A stretch of 64,000 bases of DNA from Burkholderia sp. USMB20 (GTDB lineage Bacteria > Pseudomonadota > Gammaproteobacteria > Burkholderiales > Burkholderiaceae): assembly GCF_000949135.2 (NCBI RefSeq), contig NZ_JTAN02000001.1:62001-126000 (forward strand), written 5' to 3'. Position 1 is the first letter of the stretch. The number at the start of each line of letters is the position of its first letter. Below, piece by piece: positions 1 through 10,782 of this stretch. Made by a program: the position numbers and the translations under genes. The notes below the pieces were generated by a model. That model was given only the letters and a program-made list of their open reading frames with translations. It ran no database searches and had not been told where the DNA came from.

Positions 1-243
1 GTGATCCGCCTCGCGAACGACACCGAGTTCGGTCTCGCCGCGTACTTCTACAGCCGCGACATCGGCCGCGTGTGGAAGGTCGCCGAAGCGCTCGAGTACG
101 GGATGGTCGGCGTGAACACGGGCCTGATCTCGAACGAAGTCGCGCCGTTCGGCGGCGTCAAGCAGTCGGGCCTCGGCCGTGAAGGCTCGCACTACGGCAT
201 CGACGACTACGTCGTGATCAAGTACCTCTGCCTCGCCGTCTGA
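1..243 (+). CDS. gabD: Succinate-semialdehyde dehydrogenase, C-terminal part
   Basis: This is the last 80 codons of an aldehyde dehydrogenase whose 5' end lies outside the window. The visible tail contains the typical ALDH C-terminal block [19 protein letters not shown] followed by [15 protein letters not shown], which is the pattern of NADP-dependent succinate-semialdehyde dehydrogenase (GabD). That enzyme oxidises succinic semialdehyde to succinate in the cytoplasm, in the GABA shunt. The catalytic Cys and Glu would be upstream and cannot be checked. The GTG at base 1 is an internal codon rather than a start. A related semialdehyde dehydrogenase is the main alternative. Confidence 0.85.
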   Translation: MIRLANDTEFGLAAYFYSRDIGRVWKVAEALEYGMVGVNTGLISNEVAPFGGVKQSGLGREGSHYGIDDYVVIKYLCLAV

Positions 244-277
244 CGGTTCGGGGCCTGGCGCTTCGGCGACAGGCCCT

Positions 278-303
278 GACCGCCCGGCCGGAACCGGGCG
301 GTC
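278..303 (+). terminator. Candidate terminator hairpin after gabD
   Basis: A 10-bp perfect GC-rich stem (GACCGCCCGG/CCGGGCGGTC) with a 6-nt loop begins 35 bases after the gabD stop. There is no U-tract after it, so it is a stable hairpin and only a possible intrinsic terminator. Confidence 0.4.
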
Positions 304-610
304 ACGACGCGGGCCGGTACCTCCTCTCCGCCGTGCCCGCGTCACCTTGCCGTGCGCGATGTCGGCACGCGTTCCGTGCGCGACGTCGATGCCGCATCGG
401 CCAAACGTCATGCCGTTCGGCAATTTCGTTCAAGTCTCATTTCTCGTTCCGCTGCCAGCCGCTAGATTGAGCGTTCCACCTCGATCCGGTTTGCCTGCGC
501 ATGAACAGTTCCTCCATCCGCCCGACCTGCGTATCCCCCGCGCACCGCGCCCTCGTCGCGCTTCCTCGCACCCGTCCCGGCATCGCGCCCCGCACGAAGG
601 GAGCCCGCAC

Positions 611-1558
611 ATGAGCGTCGGATCAGCCGATCGTCGTACGTGCCCGCCCGAGGAAAAGCGCAGCGGGCCGAGCAATCACCAGCCGTTCAACGTCGTCTAC
701 GACGGGCCCGCGCTCGGCGAGCACCGGATGGACGTGCGTGACCTCGCACCGGTGCTGCTCGCGATCGCCGACCTGTTCTCGTCCGCCAACAAGGAACTCA
801 ATGGCGACCACTCCGAGGTTCGTCTCGAGGTCAGGGGCGGCTTCAAGGCCGGCTCGTTCCATGCAGAGCTGATCTTCGTCCAGTCGCTCGCGAGCCAGAT
901 CCGCGACCTGTTCGCCGGGCCGAACGCCAATGCGTTCAGCAACGCACCGGCAATCCTCGCCGCATTGGGGATCATCGGTGGCGGCGGGCTGATCGGCCTC
1001 ATTCGCACGCTGCGCGGGCGCAAACCGCATCGCACCGAGCCGGACGGAGCGCATGTCAGGATCTGGATGTCGGAGCAGGAATGCTTCGTCGTCGATGAAC
1101 CCATCGTCCGGCTGTATCGGAACCGGGCCGTTCGCGTCAACCTGCAGAAAATGCTCTCGCCGCTCGAACATGACGGCATCGACAGCTTCGGCATCGTCCG
1201 CGACGACATCGTCGAACTCTCGATCGAACGCGACGAACTCGGTACGTTCGCGAGCAGCGACGATCCCGGCGAAATCGTCACCGACACGATCGCACTCAAG
1301 ATGTTGAAGCTCGAATCCGTCGTGTTCAAGGACGGCAACAAATGGCGCGTGCACGACGGCACGTCCGCGTTCTATGCGTCGCTGGACGACGAACGGTTCA
1401 TCGCGAAGATCGATGCCGGCGAGCGCTTCGGAAAGGGCGACGTGCTGGTCGTCGATCTGCGTCAGACGCAGATCGTCACCGACGACGGGCTTCGCAACGA
1501 ATACCGGATCGTCACGGTTCGCGAGCACCGTGCGCCGTTGCAACCGGCGCTGATTTGA
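611..1558 (+). CDS. Conserved hypothetical protein with one hydrophobic segment
   Basis: This encodes 315 residues. The ATG at 611 was chosen over upstream in-frame starts because AAGGGAG sits 7 bases before it and the protein-like sequence begins there. The N-terminal half (NVVYDGPALGEHRMDVRDL, then LFSSANKELNGD and FKAGSFHAELIFVQ) is a pattern I recall from widespread proteobacterial hypothetical proteins, but I cannot name a domain. A Gly-rich hydrophobic stretch at about residues 112-134 could be a transmembrane or membrane-associated helix. The C-terminal half is hydrophilic with alternating strands. It stands alone between gabD and a chemoreceptor. No function is proposed. Confidence 0.75.
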   Translation: MSVGSADRRTCPPEEKRSGPSNHQPFNVVYDGPALGEHRMDVRDLAPVLLAIADLFSSANKELNGDHSEVRLEVRGGFKAGSFHAELIFVQSLASQIRDLFAGPNANAFSNAPAILAALGIIGGGGLIGLIRTLRGRKPHRTEPDGAHVRIWMSEQECFVVDEPIVRLYRNRAVRVNLQKMLSPLEHDGIDSFGIVRDDIVELSIERDELGTFASSDDPGEIVTDTIALKMLKLESVVFKDGNKWRVHDGTSAFYASLDDERFIAKIDAGERFGKGDVLVVDLRQTQIVTDDGLRNEYRIVTVREHRAPLQPALI

Positions 1559-1632
1559 TCTGCGCCCCCCCGTGGAGGTGACGCGCGGGCCGCGCGTCTC
1601 CGCCGTGCCCGCGTCACCTGCCTTGCCCGCCT

Positions 1633-3176
1633 TCAACGAAACACGTTCACCGCATCCACAAGCCGCGTCGCCTGCTGCTTCAGGCTTTCCGACGCCGCCG
1701 CGCTCTGCTCGACCAGCGCCGCGTTCTGCTGCGTGATGTTGTCCAGATGCACGACCGCCTGGTCGACCTGCGCAACCCCGGTGCTCTGCTCGGCCGTCGA
1801 CGAGCTGATCTCCGCGATCAGGTCCGACACGCGCTTCACCTGCGTGACGATGTCCTCCATCGTCTTGCCCGCGCCGTCGACGATCCGTGCGCCCGACTCG
1901 ACCCGCTCGACACTCGCGCCGATCAGTGTCTTGATTTCCTTCGCCGCGTTCGCGCTGCGCTGCGCGAGCGCCCGCACCTCGCCGGCGACCACCGCGAAGC
2001 CGCGTCCCTGATCGCCCGCGCGCGCCGCCTCGACCGCCGCATTCAGCGCAAGGATGTTGGTCTGGAACGCGATGCCGTCGATCACGCCGATGATGTCGGA
2101 AATCTTGTGCGAACTCGCCGTGATGTCGCTCATCGTCGTGACGACTTCGCTCACCGCCCGTCCGCCGCGCTCGGCCGCCTCGCTCGCCGAAACCGACAAC
2201 TGGTTCGCCTGCAGCGCCGTCTCCGCGTTGCTCGATACGGTGGCCGTCATCTCGGCCATCGACGCAGCCGTCTGCTGCACGCTGGTCGACGCCTGTTCGG
2301 TGCGCGCGCTCAGGTCGTTGTTGCCTTGCGCGATCTCGTTGCTCGCGCGTTGTACGTTGTGCACCTGCTCGCTGACGTCGTCGACGAGCCAGCGGAAATC
2401 AGCCCGAGCTGGTTGATCGTGCGCGGCGTCATGCCGATCTCGTCGACGCGGTTCATCGCCACGCCGGTGCGGCTCTCGCCGGTCGCGACGCGCAACGCCT
2501 GGTCGCGCAACTGAATCAGCGGACGCACGATCTGCGCGTCGAGCCACAGTCCGGCCGCCACCGCTACACCGACCGCCGCACCGGCAAACGCCGCGAGCCC
2601 GCCGCCGGTCAGCCCGCACGCCCACCCCGCGCCGACGACGGCCGGCGCCAGCACGCACAGGGTCGAATGAACGCGCGCGCGCACCGACATCGTCTGGAAC
2701 AGCGACGCGACACGCATCAGCCCGGTACGGACGATCAGCCCCTTGTGGAAACGGCGATTGCCGGCCTTGCCTTCGCGGAACGCGCGGTACAGCGCGTCGG
2801 CCGCCGCGATCTCGTCGCGCGACGCCTTGGTGCGCACCGACATGTAACCCGTCGGCTGCCCGTTGCGCATCACCGGCACCGTATTCGAACGGACCCAGTA
2901 ATGATCGCCGTTCTTGCGACGGTTCTTCACGAGCGCGGTCCACGGTTCGCCGTTCTTCAGCGTCGCCCACATGTCGGCGAACGCCTCCTTCGGCATGTCC
3001 GGGTGCCGCACGACGTTGTGCGGCTGACCTTCGATCTCCTCGGGGGAAAATCCGCTGACCTGAATGAACGCGGCATTCGCGTACTTGATGTAACTGTCCG
3101 CGTCGGTGGTCGACATCAGCGTCGCGCCGTCGGGAAAATCGAATTCGCGTTGCGTGACAGGCTGGTTATTGCGCAT
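1633..3176 (-). pseudogene. Aer-like PAS methyl-accepting chemotaxis protein, copy 1 (frame broken)
   Basis: The gene would encode a 514-residue chemoreceptor: an N-terminal PAS domain (about 20-120, with [18 protein letters not shown] at the start and GDHYWVR), two hydrophobic stretches near 185-235, then a methyl-accepting signalling domain with the hairpin-tip motif [20 protein letters not shown]. It would sense redox state or a small ligand at the inner membrane and signal to CheA/CheW. The reading frame breaks at about 2397/2398, where one C present in the neighbouring copy is missing (GCGGAAATC against GCGGAACATC). The two halves read well in different frames. Either the gene is dead or this is a sequencing or assembly error. 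Confidence 0.8.
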
Positions 3177-3596
3177 GGTGTTGGAGTTCCCGGGTTGCGG
3201 ATCTTTGCGTCCGCTTGTGGATTGAACCGAGACCGTCCGCATCGCGGTCGTCCCGCATGCGTTCGATCAGACTCCTGCGCTTTCGGCAAATCCGGCGAAA
3301 ACATTATGCCGGCTTCGGGTAAATATGCATGAATTTCGCATCATCTTGATTCAGCCGAACATTTTGTTTATATGTAAATAAAATCCAGCTTTATCAAATA
3401 CTTGCGCCATCAATCATCTGACTATCCCGGCGCTTGTTCCGACGGGATTCACGAGTCGATCCGGAATCGAGAATGCGAATCTCTCTCGTTTAATTCATGT
3501 AAATCGAAACGAAAATCGGGGATTTCGCCGCCTTGCCCTGATTTGCTTCGCGTTGCCTCGCAGTGGCGGGAGCGCGCTGGCACGCGCGCCCGACGA

Positions 3597-5140
3597 TCAC
3601 CGAAACACGTTCACCGCGTCCACGAGCCGCGTCGCCTGCTGCTTCAGGCTTTCCGACGCCGCCGCGCTCTGCTCGACCAGCGCCGCGTTCTGCTGCGTGA
3701 TGTTGTCCAGATGCACGACCGCCTGATCGACCTGCGCGACCCCGGTGCTCTGCTCGGCCGTCGAACGAGCTGATTTCCGCGATCAGGTCCGACACGCGCT
3801 TCACCTGCGTGACGATGTCCTCCATCGTCCTGCCTGCATCGTCGACCCGCCGCGCCCCCGACTCGACCCGCTCGACGCTCGCGCCGATCAGTGTCTTGAT
3901 TTCCTTCGCCGCGTTCGCGCTGCGCTGCGCGAGCGCCCGTACCTCGCCGGCGACCACCGCGAAGCCGCGCCCCTGTTCGCCCGCGCGCGCCGCCTCGACC
4001 GCCGCATTCAGCGCAAGGATGTTGGTCTGGAACGCGATGCCGTCGATCACGCCGATGATGTCGGCGATCTTGCGCGAGCTGTCGGTAATGTCGTTCATCG
4101 TCGTGACGACTTCGCTCACCGCCTGCCCGCCGCGCTCGGCCGCCTCGCTCGCGGACACGGCGAGCCGGTTCGCTTGCAGTGCGGTCTCCGCATTGCTGTC
4201 GACGGTGGCCGTCATCTCGGCCATCGACGCGGCGGTCTCCTGCACGCTCGACGCGGCCTGTTCGGTGCGCGCACTCAGGTCGTTGTTGCCTTGCGCGATC
4301 TCGTTGCTCGCGCGTTGCACGTTGTGCACCTGCTCGCTGACGTCGTCGACGAGCCAGCGGAACATCAGCCCGAGCTGGTTGATCGTGCGCAGCGTCATGC
4401 CGATCTCGTCGACGCGGTTCATCCGCACGCCGCGGCGGCTTGCGCCGGTCGCGACATTCAGCGCCTGGTCGTGCAGCCGCTTCAGCGGACGCACGATCTG
4501 CGCGTCGAGCCACAGGCCGGCCGCCACCGCCACGCCGACCGCCGCACCGGCAAACGCCGCGAGCCCGCCGCCGGTCAGCCGCACGCCCACCCGGCGCCGA
4601 CGACGGCGGCGCCAGCACGCACAGCGCCGAATGAACGCGCGCGCGCACCGACATCGTCTGCGGCAGCGACGCGATGCGCAGCAGCCCGGTTCGGATGACC
4701 AATCCCTTGTGGAAACGGCGCTGGCCGGCCTTGCCTTCGCGGAACGCGCGGTACAGCGCGTCGGCCGCCGCGATCTCGTCGCGCGGCGCGCTGGTGCGCA
4801 CCGACATGTAGCCCGTCGGCTGCCCGTCGCGCATCACCGGCACCGCGTTCGCGCGCACCCAGTAGTGATCGCCGTTCCTGCGGCGGTTCTTCACGAGCGC
4901 GGTCCACGGTTCGCCGTTCTTCAGCGTTGCCCACATGTCGGCGAACGCCTCTTTCGGCATGTCCGGGTGCCGCACGACGTTGTGCGGCTCGCCGACGAGT
5001 TCGTCGGTCGAGAAGCCGCTCACGTGCGCGAACGTCGTATTCGCGTATGTGATGATGCTGTCCGCATCGGTGGTCGACATCAGCGTGACGTCGTCGGGAA
5101 ATTCGAATTCTTGTTGGGTGACAGGCTGGTTGTTGCGCAT
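3597..5140 (-). pseudogene. Aer-like PAS methyl-accepting chemotaxis protein, copy 2 (multiple frame breaks)
   Basis: This is a tandem paralogue of the preceding chemoreceptor with the same layout: PAS, two membrane segments, HAMP-like linker and signalling domain. It has the same ancestral length of 514 codons. Compared with copy 1 it lacks one C near 4581, lacks another C near 4609, and has an extra A near 3765 (GTCGAACGAGC against GTCGACGAGC). The three shifts split it into PAS, membrane, signalling and C-terminal parts that read in different frames. The signalling domains of the two copies are almost identical, which suggests recent duplication or gene conversion. Errors in a repeated region are the main alternative to true decay. 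Confidence 0.8.
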
Positions 5141-5686
5141 GCAGGGCTCCGAAAGGCGGATCCGGCTGCAGGATCCGCGCAGCGCGAAAATCACGCTCAG
5201 TAGCCGAAAAACGGTTTATCGCTTTACGACGGTCTCGTCCTTACTGTCGGCAAGCTCCGGAAAAACCTTAATCCGGACGCGCGTGAGAGATCGAATTCGG
5301 TCATCGGCATGATTTCGATCAAGTCATCCGGCGATAATCACATCCGACGCTTTGCGAAAGTGAACCGATGCTTTATGGAATAACCCCTTGCAACGAGCCA
5401 ATCTACGCAGCCGTTGCGCGCAGCGAAACGACTCTGCCTGGTCTGCTCCATTCGACCGGCATTTGAACTCGATGAAAAAATCCCGGCTGCAATTGAATCG
5501 GCCGCCCCGGAATACGGCACGGCCTGCGCATGACGGCGATAGACACGATCAGGCCGCGCTTTTCCGCGATCGCGACACGATGCGCATTCCGCAAACGCAC
5601 GACATGCACGACATGCGCGGCGCCGCAGCAGGCACGCGGCCGCACCCACCCAACCACACGCAACGCGCTGCACACCGGACCACCGC
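5141..5686. other. Intergenic region upstream of chemoreceptor copy 2
   Basis: These 546 bases lie between the divergent chemoreceptor and acetyltransferase genes. I see no convincing coding sequence here; short open frames on both strands lack codon bias and family signatures. The AT-richer part near 5190-5400 probably carries the chemoreceptor promoter. Confidence 0.4.
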
Positions 5687-6247
5687 ATGACACGCCGCAC
5701 CGCCACCGAACGCGACGCACTCTCGGCACGCCTGCTCACCCGCGACGAACTGCCGCTCGTCTGGACCATCGACCGGCGCGAGAGCATTCATCATCTGTAC
5801 GCGCTGCGCGACGGCGAACTGCAGCTCGTCCCCGACTTCTACGACGTGCGCGGCTGGCCCGACGGCGAAGCCGAGCACTACACGCCGATCCTGCTCGACT
5901 GCCACGATCGCGGCGGCTGGTGTCTCGGCATGTTCGACGGCGCGCGGCTGGTCGCGGCGGTCATCGTGGACGCCGATCCGCTCGGCCCGCGACGCGACAT
6001 GCTGCAGCTGAAGTTCCTGCACGTGAGCCAGGACTGGCGCGGTTGCGGGCTCGGCGAGCATCTCTATCGCGCGGCCCGCGCGCAGGCACGGACGATGGGC
6101 GCCGCATGGCTCTACGTGTCCGCGACGCCGTCGCAGCGCACGATCGACTTCTACCTGCGCCTCGGCTTCACCGTCAGCGCATCGCCCGACCCGGCGTTGT
6201 ACGCGCTCGAGCCGGAGGACATCCACCTGGAAGCGCCGACGGCCTGA
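5687..6247 (+). CDS. GNAT-family N-acetyltransferase
   Basis: This 186-residue protein belongs to the GNAT superfamily, which transfers an acetyl group from acetyl-CoA to an amine. The acetyl-CoA binding signature of motif A is visible as LHVSQDWRGCGLGEHLYRAA at about residues 111-130, with the Q-x-x-R/G-x-G/A loop. Motif B follows as AAWLYVSATPSQRTIDFYLRLGF. The substrate cannot be read from sequence. It is followed 66 bases later by a DUF523 gene on the same strand, so the two may be co-transcribed. Confidence 0.8.
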   Translation: MTRRTATERDALSARLLTRDELPLVWTIDRRESIHHLYALRDGELQLVPDFYDVRGWPDGEAEHYTPILLDCHDRGGWCLGMFDGARLVAAVIVDADPLGPRRDMLQLKFLHVSQDWRGCGLGEHLYRAARAQARTMGAAWLYVSATPSQRTIDFYLRLGFTVSASPDPALYALEPEDIHLEAPTA

Positions 6248-6313
6248 CGCGCGCGAACGCCACCCGCGCGCAACATTTCCGCGCGCCCGACACCGCCCGC
6301 ACGGAGAACGACA

Positions 6314-6841
6314 TTGCAGAACACGCCGCAGCCGCCGGTCACGCCGAAGATCCTCGTCAGCATGTGCGTGCTCGGCCACCCCGTCCGTTACAACGGCTCG
6401 GCGAAAACCGCCGCGCATGAAACGCTCGTACGGTGGCAGCGCGAAGGGCGCCTGGTGCCCGTGTGTCCGGAACTGGCAGGGGGATTGAGCGTGCCGCGTC
6501 CGCCCGCCGAGATCGCGGCAGGCGAATCGGGGCAACGCGTGCTGTCGGGTGCCGCGCGCATCGTCGACGTGCACGGCACCGACGTGACGGCCCCGTTCGT
6601 CGACGGCGCGCACGCCGCGCTCGCGCTGGCACGCGCGCACGACTGCCGCTTCGCGATCCTGGCGGACGGAAGTCCGTCGTGCGGAAGCAGCTTCATTTAC
6701 GACGGGAGTTTTGCGGGCCGGCGGCATGCCGGCGCCGGTGTGACGGCGGCGTTGCTGCGCCAGCATGGCATCGAGGTGTTCGCGGACACCGAGATCGACG
6801 CGCTCGCGGCACGCATCGCGCAGTATTCGCCGGCTGAATGA
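6314..6841 (+). CDS. DUF523 family protein
   Basis: This 175-residue protein has the features I associate with DUF523: an N-terminal ILVSMCVLGHPVRYNG block, a VPVCPELAGGLSVPRPPAE block, and DGSPSCGSSFIYDG in the second half. The repeated Cys-containing blocks suggest a metal or sulfur-related role, but the molecular function is not known to me. The start is TTG at 6314, supported by GGAGA ending 6 bases upstream and by the alignment of the first conserved block close to the N-terminus. It follows the GNAT gene on the same strand and ends one base before a strong terminator. Confidence 0.8.
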   Translation: MQNTPQPPVTPKILVSMCVLGHPVRYNGSAKTAAHETLVRWQREGRLVPVCPELAGGLSVPRPPAEIAAGESGQRVLSGAARIVDVHGTDVTAPFVDGAHAALALARAHDCRFAILADGSPSCGSSFIYDGSFAGRRHAGAGVTAALLRQHGIEVFADTEIDALAARIAQYSPAE

Positions 6842-6880
6842 CGAAGTGGCCGGCACGACGAACGCGTGCCGGCCACTTCG
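6842..6880. terminator. Bidirectional terminator hairpin between convergent genes
   Basis: A perfect 16-bp inverted repeat (CGAAGTGGCCGGCACG and its complement) with a 7-nt loop sits directly after the DUF523 stop and before the convergent pcaF stop. It is well placed to end transcription from both sides. Confidence 0.75.
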
Positions 6881-6943
6881 CTGGATGAGTCGGGAAAGGG
6901 AACACGGCGAAGCAGCGCCTGCGCGCTTCGCCGCATCGCGCGA

Positions 6944-8146
<1,203 letters not shown>

Positions 8147-8223
8147 CAGTGTCTCCGGTCTCATGCAAGCTGGGAAGTGAGTGAAACGCGCCCCTTGCTT
8201 TGCCCGCCGGGATGCGCTTAAAT

Positions 8224-8257
8224 GTTCTATATACGAACATAAGATCGTGTATCGAAC
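8224..8257. promoter_or_regulatory. Tandem IclR-type operator candidates between pcaF and its regulator
   Basis: GTTCTATATACGAAC (8224-8238) is a palindrome with GTTC/GAAC arms. A second, weaker 15-mer, GATCGTGTATCGAAC (8243-8257), follows at 19-bp phasing. The spacing of about two helical turns and the GTTC-N7-GAAC shape fit the binding sites of PcaR/PobR-type IclR proteins. Assignment to the adjacent regulator is inference. Confidence 0.55.
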
Positions 8258-8372
8258 GTCCAACGCATCATAGGGAGTGCGGGGACGACCTGTCAAGCGC
8301 CCGGTCCGCCGTGCGGTTGGCGTGTCAGGCCCCATGCGCTATCTTCTCGGCTGCACGACAATCCGACCGTTC

Positions 8373-9161
8373 ATGACAACCGAAGACATCCAGACGAAAC
8401 CGGGCGACTCCTATGTGCAGTCGTTCGCGCGCGGCCTCGCGGTGATCCGCGCATTCGACGCCCAGCGCCCGGAGCAGACGCTCACCGAGGTCGCCTCGGC
8501 CACCGGGCTCACGCGCGCCGGCGCACGCCGGATTCTGCTGACGCTGCAGACGCTCGGCTACGTCGAGGCGGACGGCCGGCTGTTCCGGCTCACGCCGAAG
8601 ATCCTCGAGCTCGGCTTCGCGTATCTCACGTCGATGCCGTTCTGGAATCTCGCCGATCCGGTGATGGAGCAGTTGTCCGCGCAGATCCACGAAAGCTGCT
8701 CGGCCGCCGTGCTCGACCGCACCGAGATCGTCTACGTGCTGCGCGTGCCGACCCGCAAGATCATGACGATCAACCTGTCGATCGGCAGCCGCCTGCCCGC
8801 GTACTGCACGTCGATGGGCCGCGTGCTGCTGGCGGCGCTCGACGACGCGGCGCTCGACGAAACGCTCGCGCAGAGCGGCATCCGCGCGCATACGCCGCGC
8901 ACGATCACCGACATCGGCGAACTGAAGGCGACGATCGCACAGGTGCGCCAGCAAGGCTGGGCCGTGGTCGACCAGGAACTGGAAGTGGGCTTGATGTCGA
9001 TCTCCGCGCCGATCCGCAACCGGCGCGGGCAGGTGATCGCCGCGATGAACATCAGCGGCAACGCGCAGCGGCACACCGCGAAGCAGATGGTGAAGGAGTT
9101 TCTCGGGCCGCTGCAGCAGGCCGCGCAGACGGTGTCGGAACTGGTCGCGCGGCGCGGGTGA
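8373..9161 (+). CDS. pcaR: IclR-family regulator (PcaR/PobR type)
   Basis: This is a 262-residue IclR regulator. Residues about 12-70 form the winged HTH (SYVQSFARGLAVIRAFDAQR, then LTEVASATGLTRAGARRILL). The C-terminal part is the effector-binding domain, with LPAYCTSMGRVLLAALDD and SISAPIRNRRGQVIAAMNIS. The ATG at 8373 is preferred because it places the HTH near the N-terminus as in the family; an in-frame start at 8277 would add an unrelated leader. It is divergent from pcaF, with operator-like palindromes between, so it probably activates pcaF in response to beta-ketoadipate. The pca assignment is by context. Confidence 0.75.
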   Translation: MTTEDIQTKPGDSYVQSFARGLAVIRAFDAQRPEQTLTEVASATGLTRAGARRILLTLQTLGYVEADGRLFRLTPKILELGFAYLTSMPFWNLADPVMEQLSAQIHESCSAAVLDRTEIVYVLRVPTRKIMTINLSIGSRLPAYCTSMGRVLLAALDDAALDETLAQSGIRAHTPRTITDIGELKATIAQVRQQGWAVVDQELEVGLMSISAPIRNRRGQVIAAMNISGNAQRHTAKQMVKEFLGPLQQAAQTVSELVARRG

Positions 9162-9222
9162 GCGGTGACTTCGCGTGCCGGATCGGCAACACGATCATTC
9201 GCGGATAGCGCGGATATAAAGA

Positions 9223-9242
9223 CGGGCGGCATAAGCCGCCCG
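9223..9242. terminator. Hairpin between regulator and transporter genes
   Basis: CGGGCGGC-ATAA-GCCGCCCG forms an 8-bp stem with a tetraloop, between the convergent IclR and MHS transporter genes. It lacks a strong U-tract. Confidence 0.5.
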
Positions 9243-9387
9243 CTCAACCCTCAGACTCTGCTTGCAACGCCCTTCTCTCGGAACGCGGAGCCCCCTCCGC
9301 ATCGCTCAATTTAGGGATGCGGCACAGCCCCGTCAATTTGACGAAAACGAAATTGCACCGCGTCGCTTCGGACAGCGGCATCCCGCA

Positions 9388-10719
9388 TCAGTCCATCGAC
9401 TCGCGCGCCGTCTCGCGCAGCATCGCGACCGCGATCAGCGACAGCACCACGCACGCGGCCACGTAGCCGGCCGGCGCGAGCTTGCTGCCCGTCGTCTTCA
9501 CCAGCCAGGTCGCGATCAGCTGCGCGGTGCCGCCGAAGATCGTCACCGCGAGCGCATACGCGATCGAGATGCCCGTCGCGCGTACGTGGCGCGGCAGCGA
9601 TTCGCACATCAGCGCCATTTCGGATGCCGACCCGAGCGAATAGAACAGCAGCATCAGCGCGGTCAGCGGCAGGATCACCGACAGCGTCGGATGATGGTTC
9701 ATCAGCCAGAACGCCGGGAACAGCAGCAGCACCAGCACGCCGCGCCCGACGAAGATCGGCAGGCGCCGGCTGCCGAGGCGGTCCGACAGCCAGCCGAACA
9801 GCGGACACGTCACCAGCATCACGCAGCCCGACGCGACGCCGACGAACATCGACAGCTTCATCGGCAGCCCGAGCGTATGGATCGCATAGGTCGGCATGTA
9901 GAAGGTCAGGATGTAGGTCGACACCGTGCCGCCCATCACCGTCAGCATCAGCAGCAGCACCGTGCGCGTGTGCTGCGAGAACAGCTCGCGCAGCACGCCG
10001 CGTTCGATCCCGTGATGGTTGTCGCCGGGCGCATCGTCCGCGAGCCGGCGGCGCAAGTACATGCCCACCGGCGCGATCAGCACGCCCACGAGGAACGGCA
10101 GGCGCCAGCCCCAGCCCTCGAGCGCGTCCTTCGTCAGCGTGTTCGACAGCAGCGCCGCGAAGCCCGAACCCATCAGCGCCGCACCGCCCTGCGTCGCGAG
10201 CTGCCAGCTCGCGCGGAACGCGCGGTGCGACGTGCCGCCCTGCTCAATCAGCGTGGACGTCGCCGCGCCGAACTCGCCGCCCTGCGAGAAGCCCTGCATC
10301 AGCCGCGCGAAGACCACCAGCAGCGGCGCGGCCACGCCGACCTGCGCGTAGGTCGGCGCGATCGCGATCAGGCCGGTGCCGAGCGCCATCAGCATGATCG
10401 TCAGGTTCAACGCGGCCTTGCGGCCCTTGCGGTCCGCATAGACGCCGAGCACGACGCTGCCGAGCGGCCGCGTGAAGAAACCGGCGGCGAACGTCGCGAC
10501 CGACAGCAAGAGCGACGTGGTCGGATCGCTCGACGGGAAGAACAGCTTGCCGATCAGCACCGCGAAAAAGCCGTACACGGTGAAATCGAAGAACTCCAGC
10601 CAGTTGCCGATCACGGCCGCCGCGATCGCGCCGCGCTTCGTGACGGCCGGCGCGCCATGCGCATCGGTTGCGGCGGCGCCCGTCGACGCGGGGTGCAGCG
10701 CGAGATGGTCTTTCTGCAT
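9388..10719 (-). CDS. MFS transporter, metabolite:H+ symporter (MHS) type
   Basis: This 443-residue inner-membrane transporter has about 12 hydrophobic segments. The N-terminal GNWLEFFDFTVYGFFA and the loop GVYADRKGRKAALNLTIMLM are typical of the MHS subfamily (ShiA, KgtP, CitA and ProP relatives), which import carboxylates or other metabolites with protons. GWLSDRLGSRRLP is the second-half equivalent of the MFS loop motif. The start has GAGGAGAG just upstream. It lies 63 bases after an M20 amidohydrolase gene on the same strand, so a likely job is importing an amide or acyl-amino acid for that enzyme. The substrate is unknown. Confidence 0.85.
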   Translation of the reverse strand: MQKDHLALHPASTGAAATDAHGAPAVTKRGAIAAAVIGNWLEFFDFTVYGFFAVLIGKLFFPSSDPTTSLLLSVATFAAGFFTRPLGSVVLGVYADRKGRKAALNLTIMLMALGTGLIAIAPTYAQVGVAAPLLVVFARLMQGFSQGGEFGAATSTLIEQGGTSHRAFRASWQLATQGGAALMGSGFAALLSNTLTKDALEGWGWRLPFLVGVLIAPVGMYLRRRLADDAPGDNHHGIERGVLRELFSQHTRTVLLLMLTVMGGTVSTYILTFYMPTYAIHTLGLPMKLSMFVGVASGCVMLVTCPLFGWLSDRLGSRRLPIFVGRGVLVLLLFPAFWLMNHHPTLSVILPLTALMLLFYSLGSASEMALMCESLPRHVRATGISIAYALAVTIFGGTAQLIATWLVKTTGSKLAPAGYVAACVVLSLIAVAMLRETARESMD

Positions 10720-10782
10720 CGTTCGTCTCTCCTCTCAATGCGGCCGGAAGCGCCGGCCGCTCGTCGCGTGCCGCCGCCGGGG

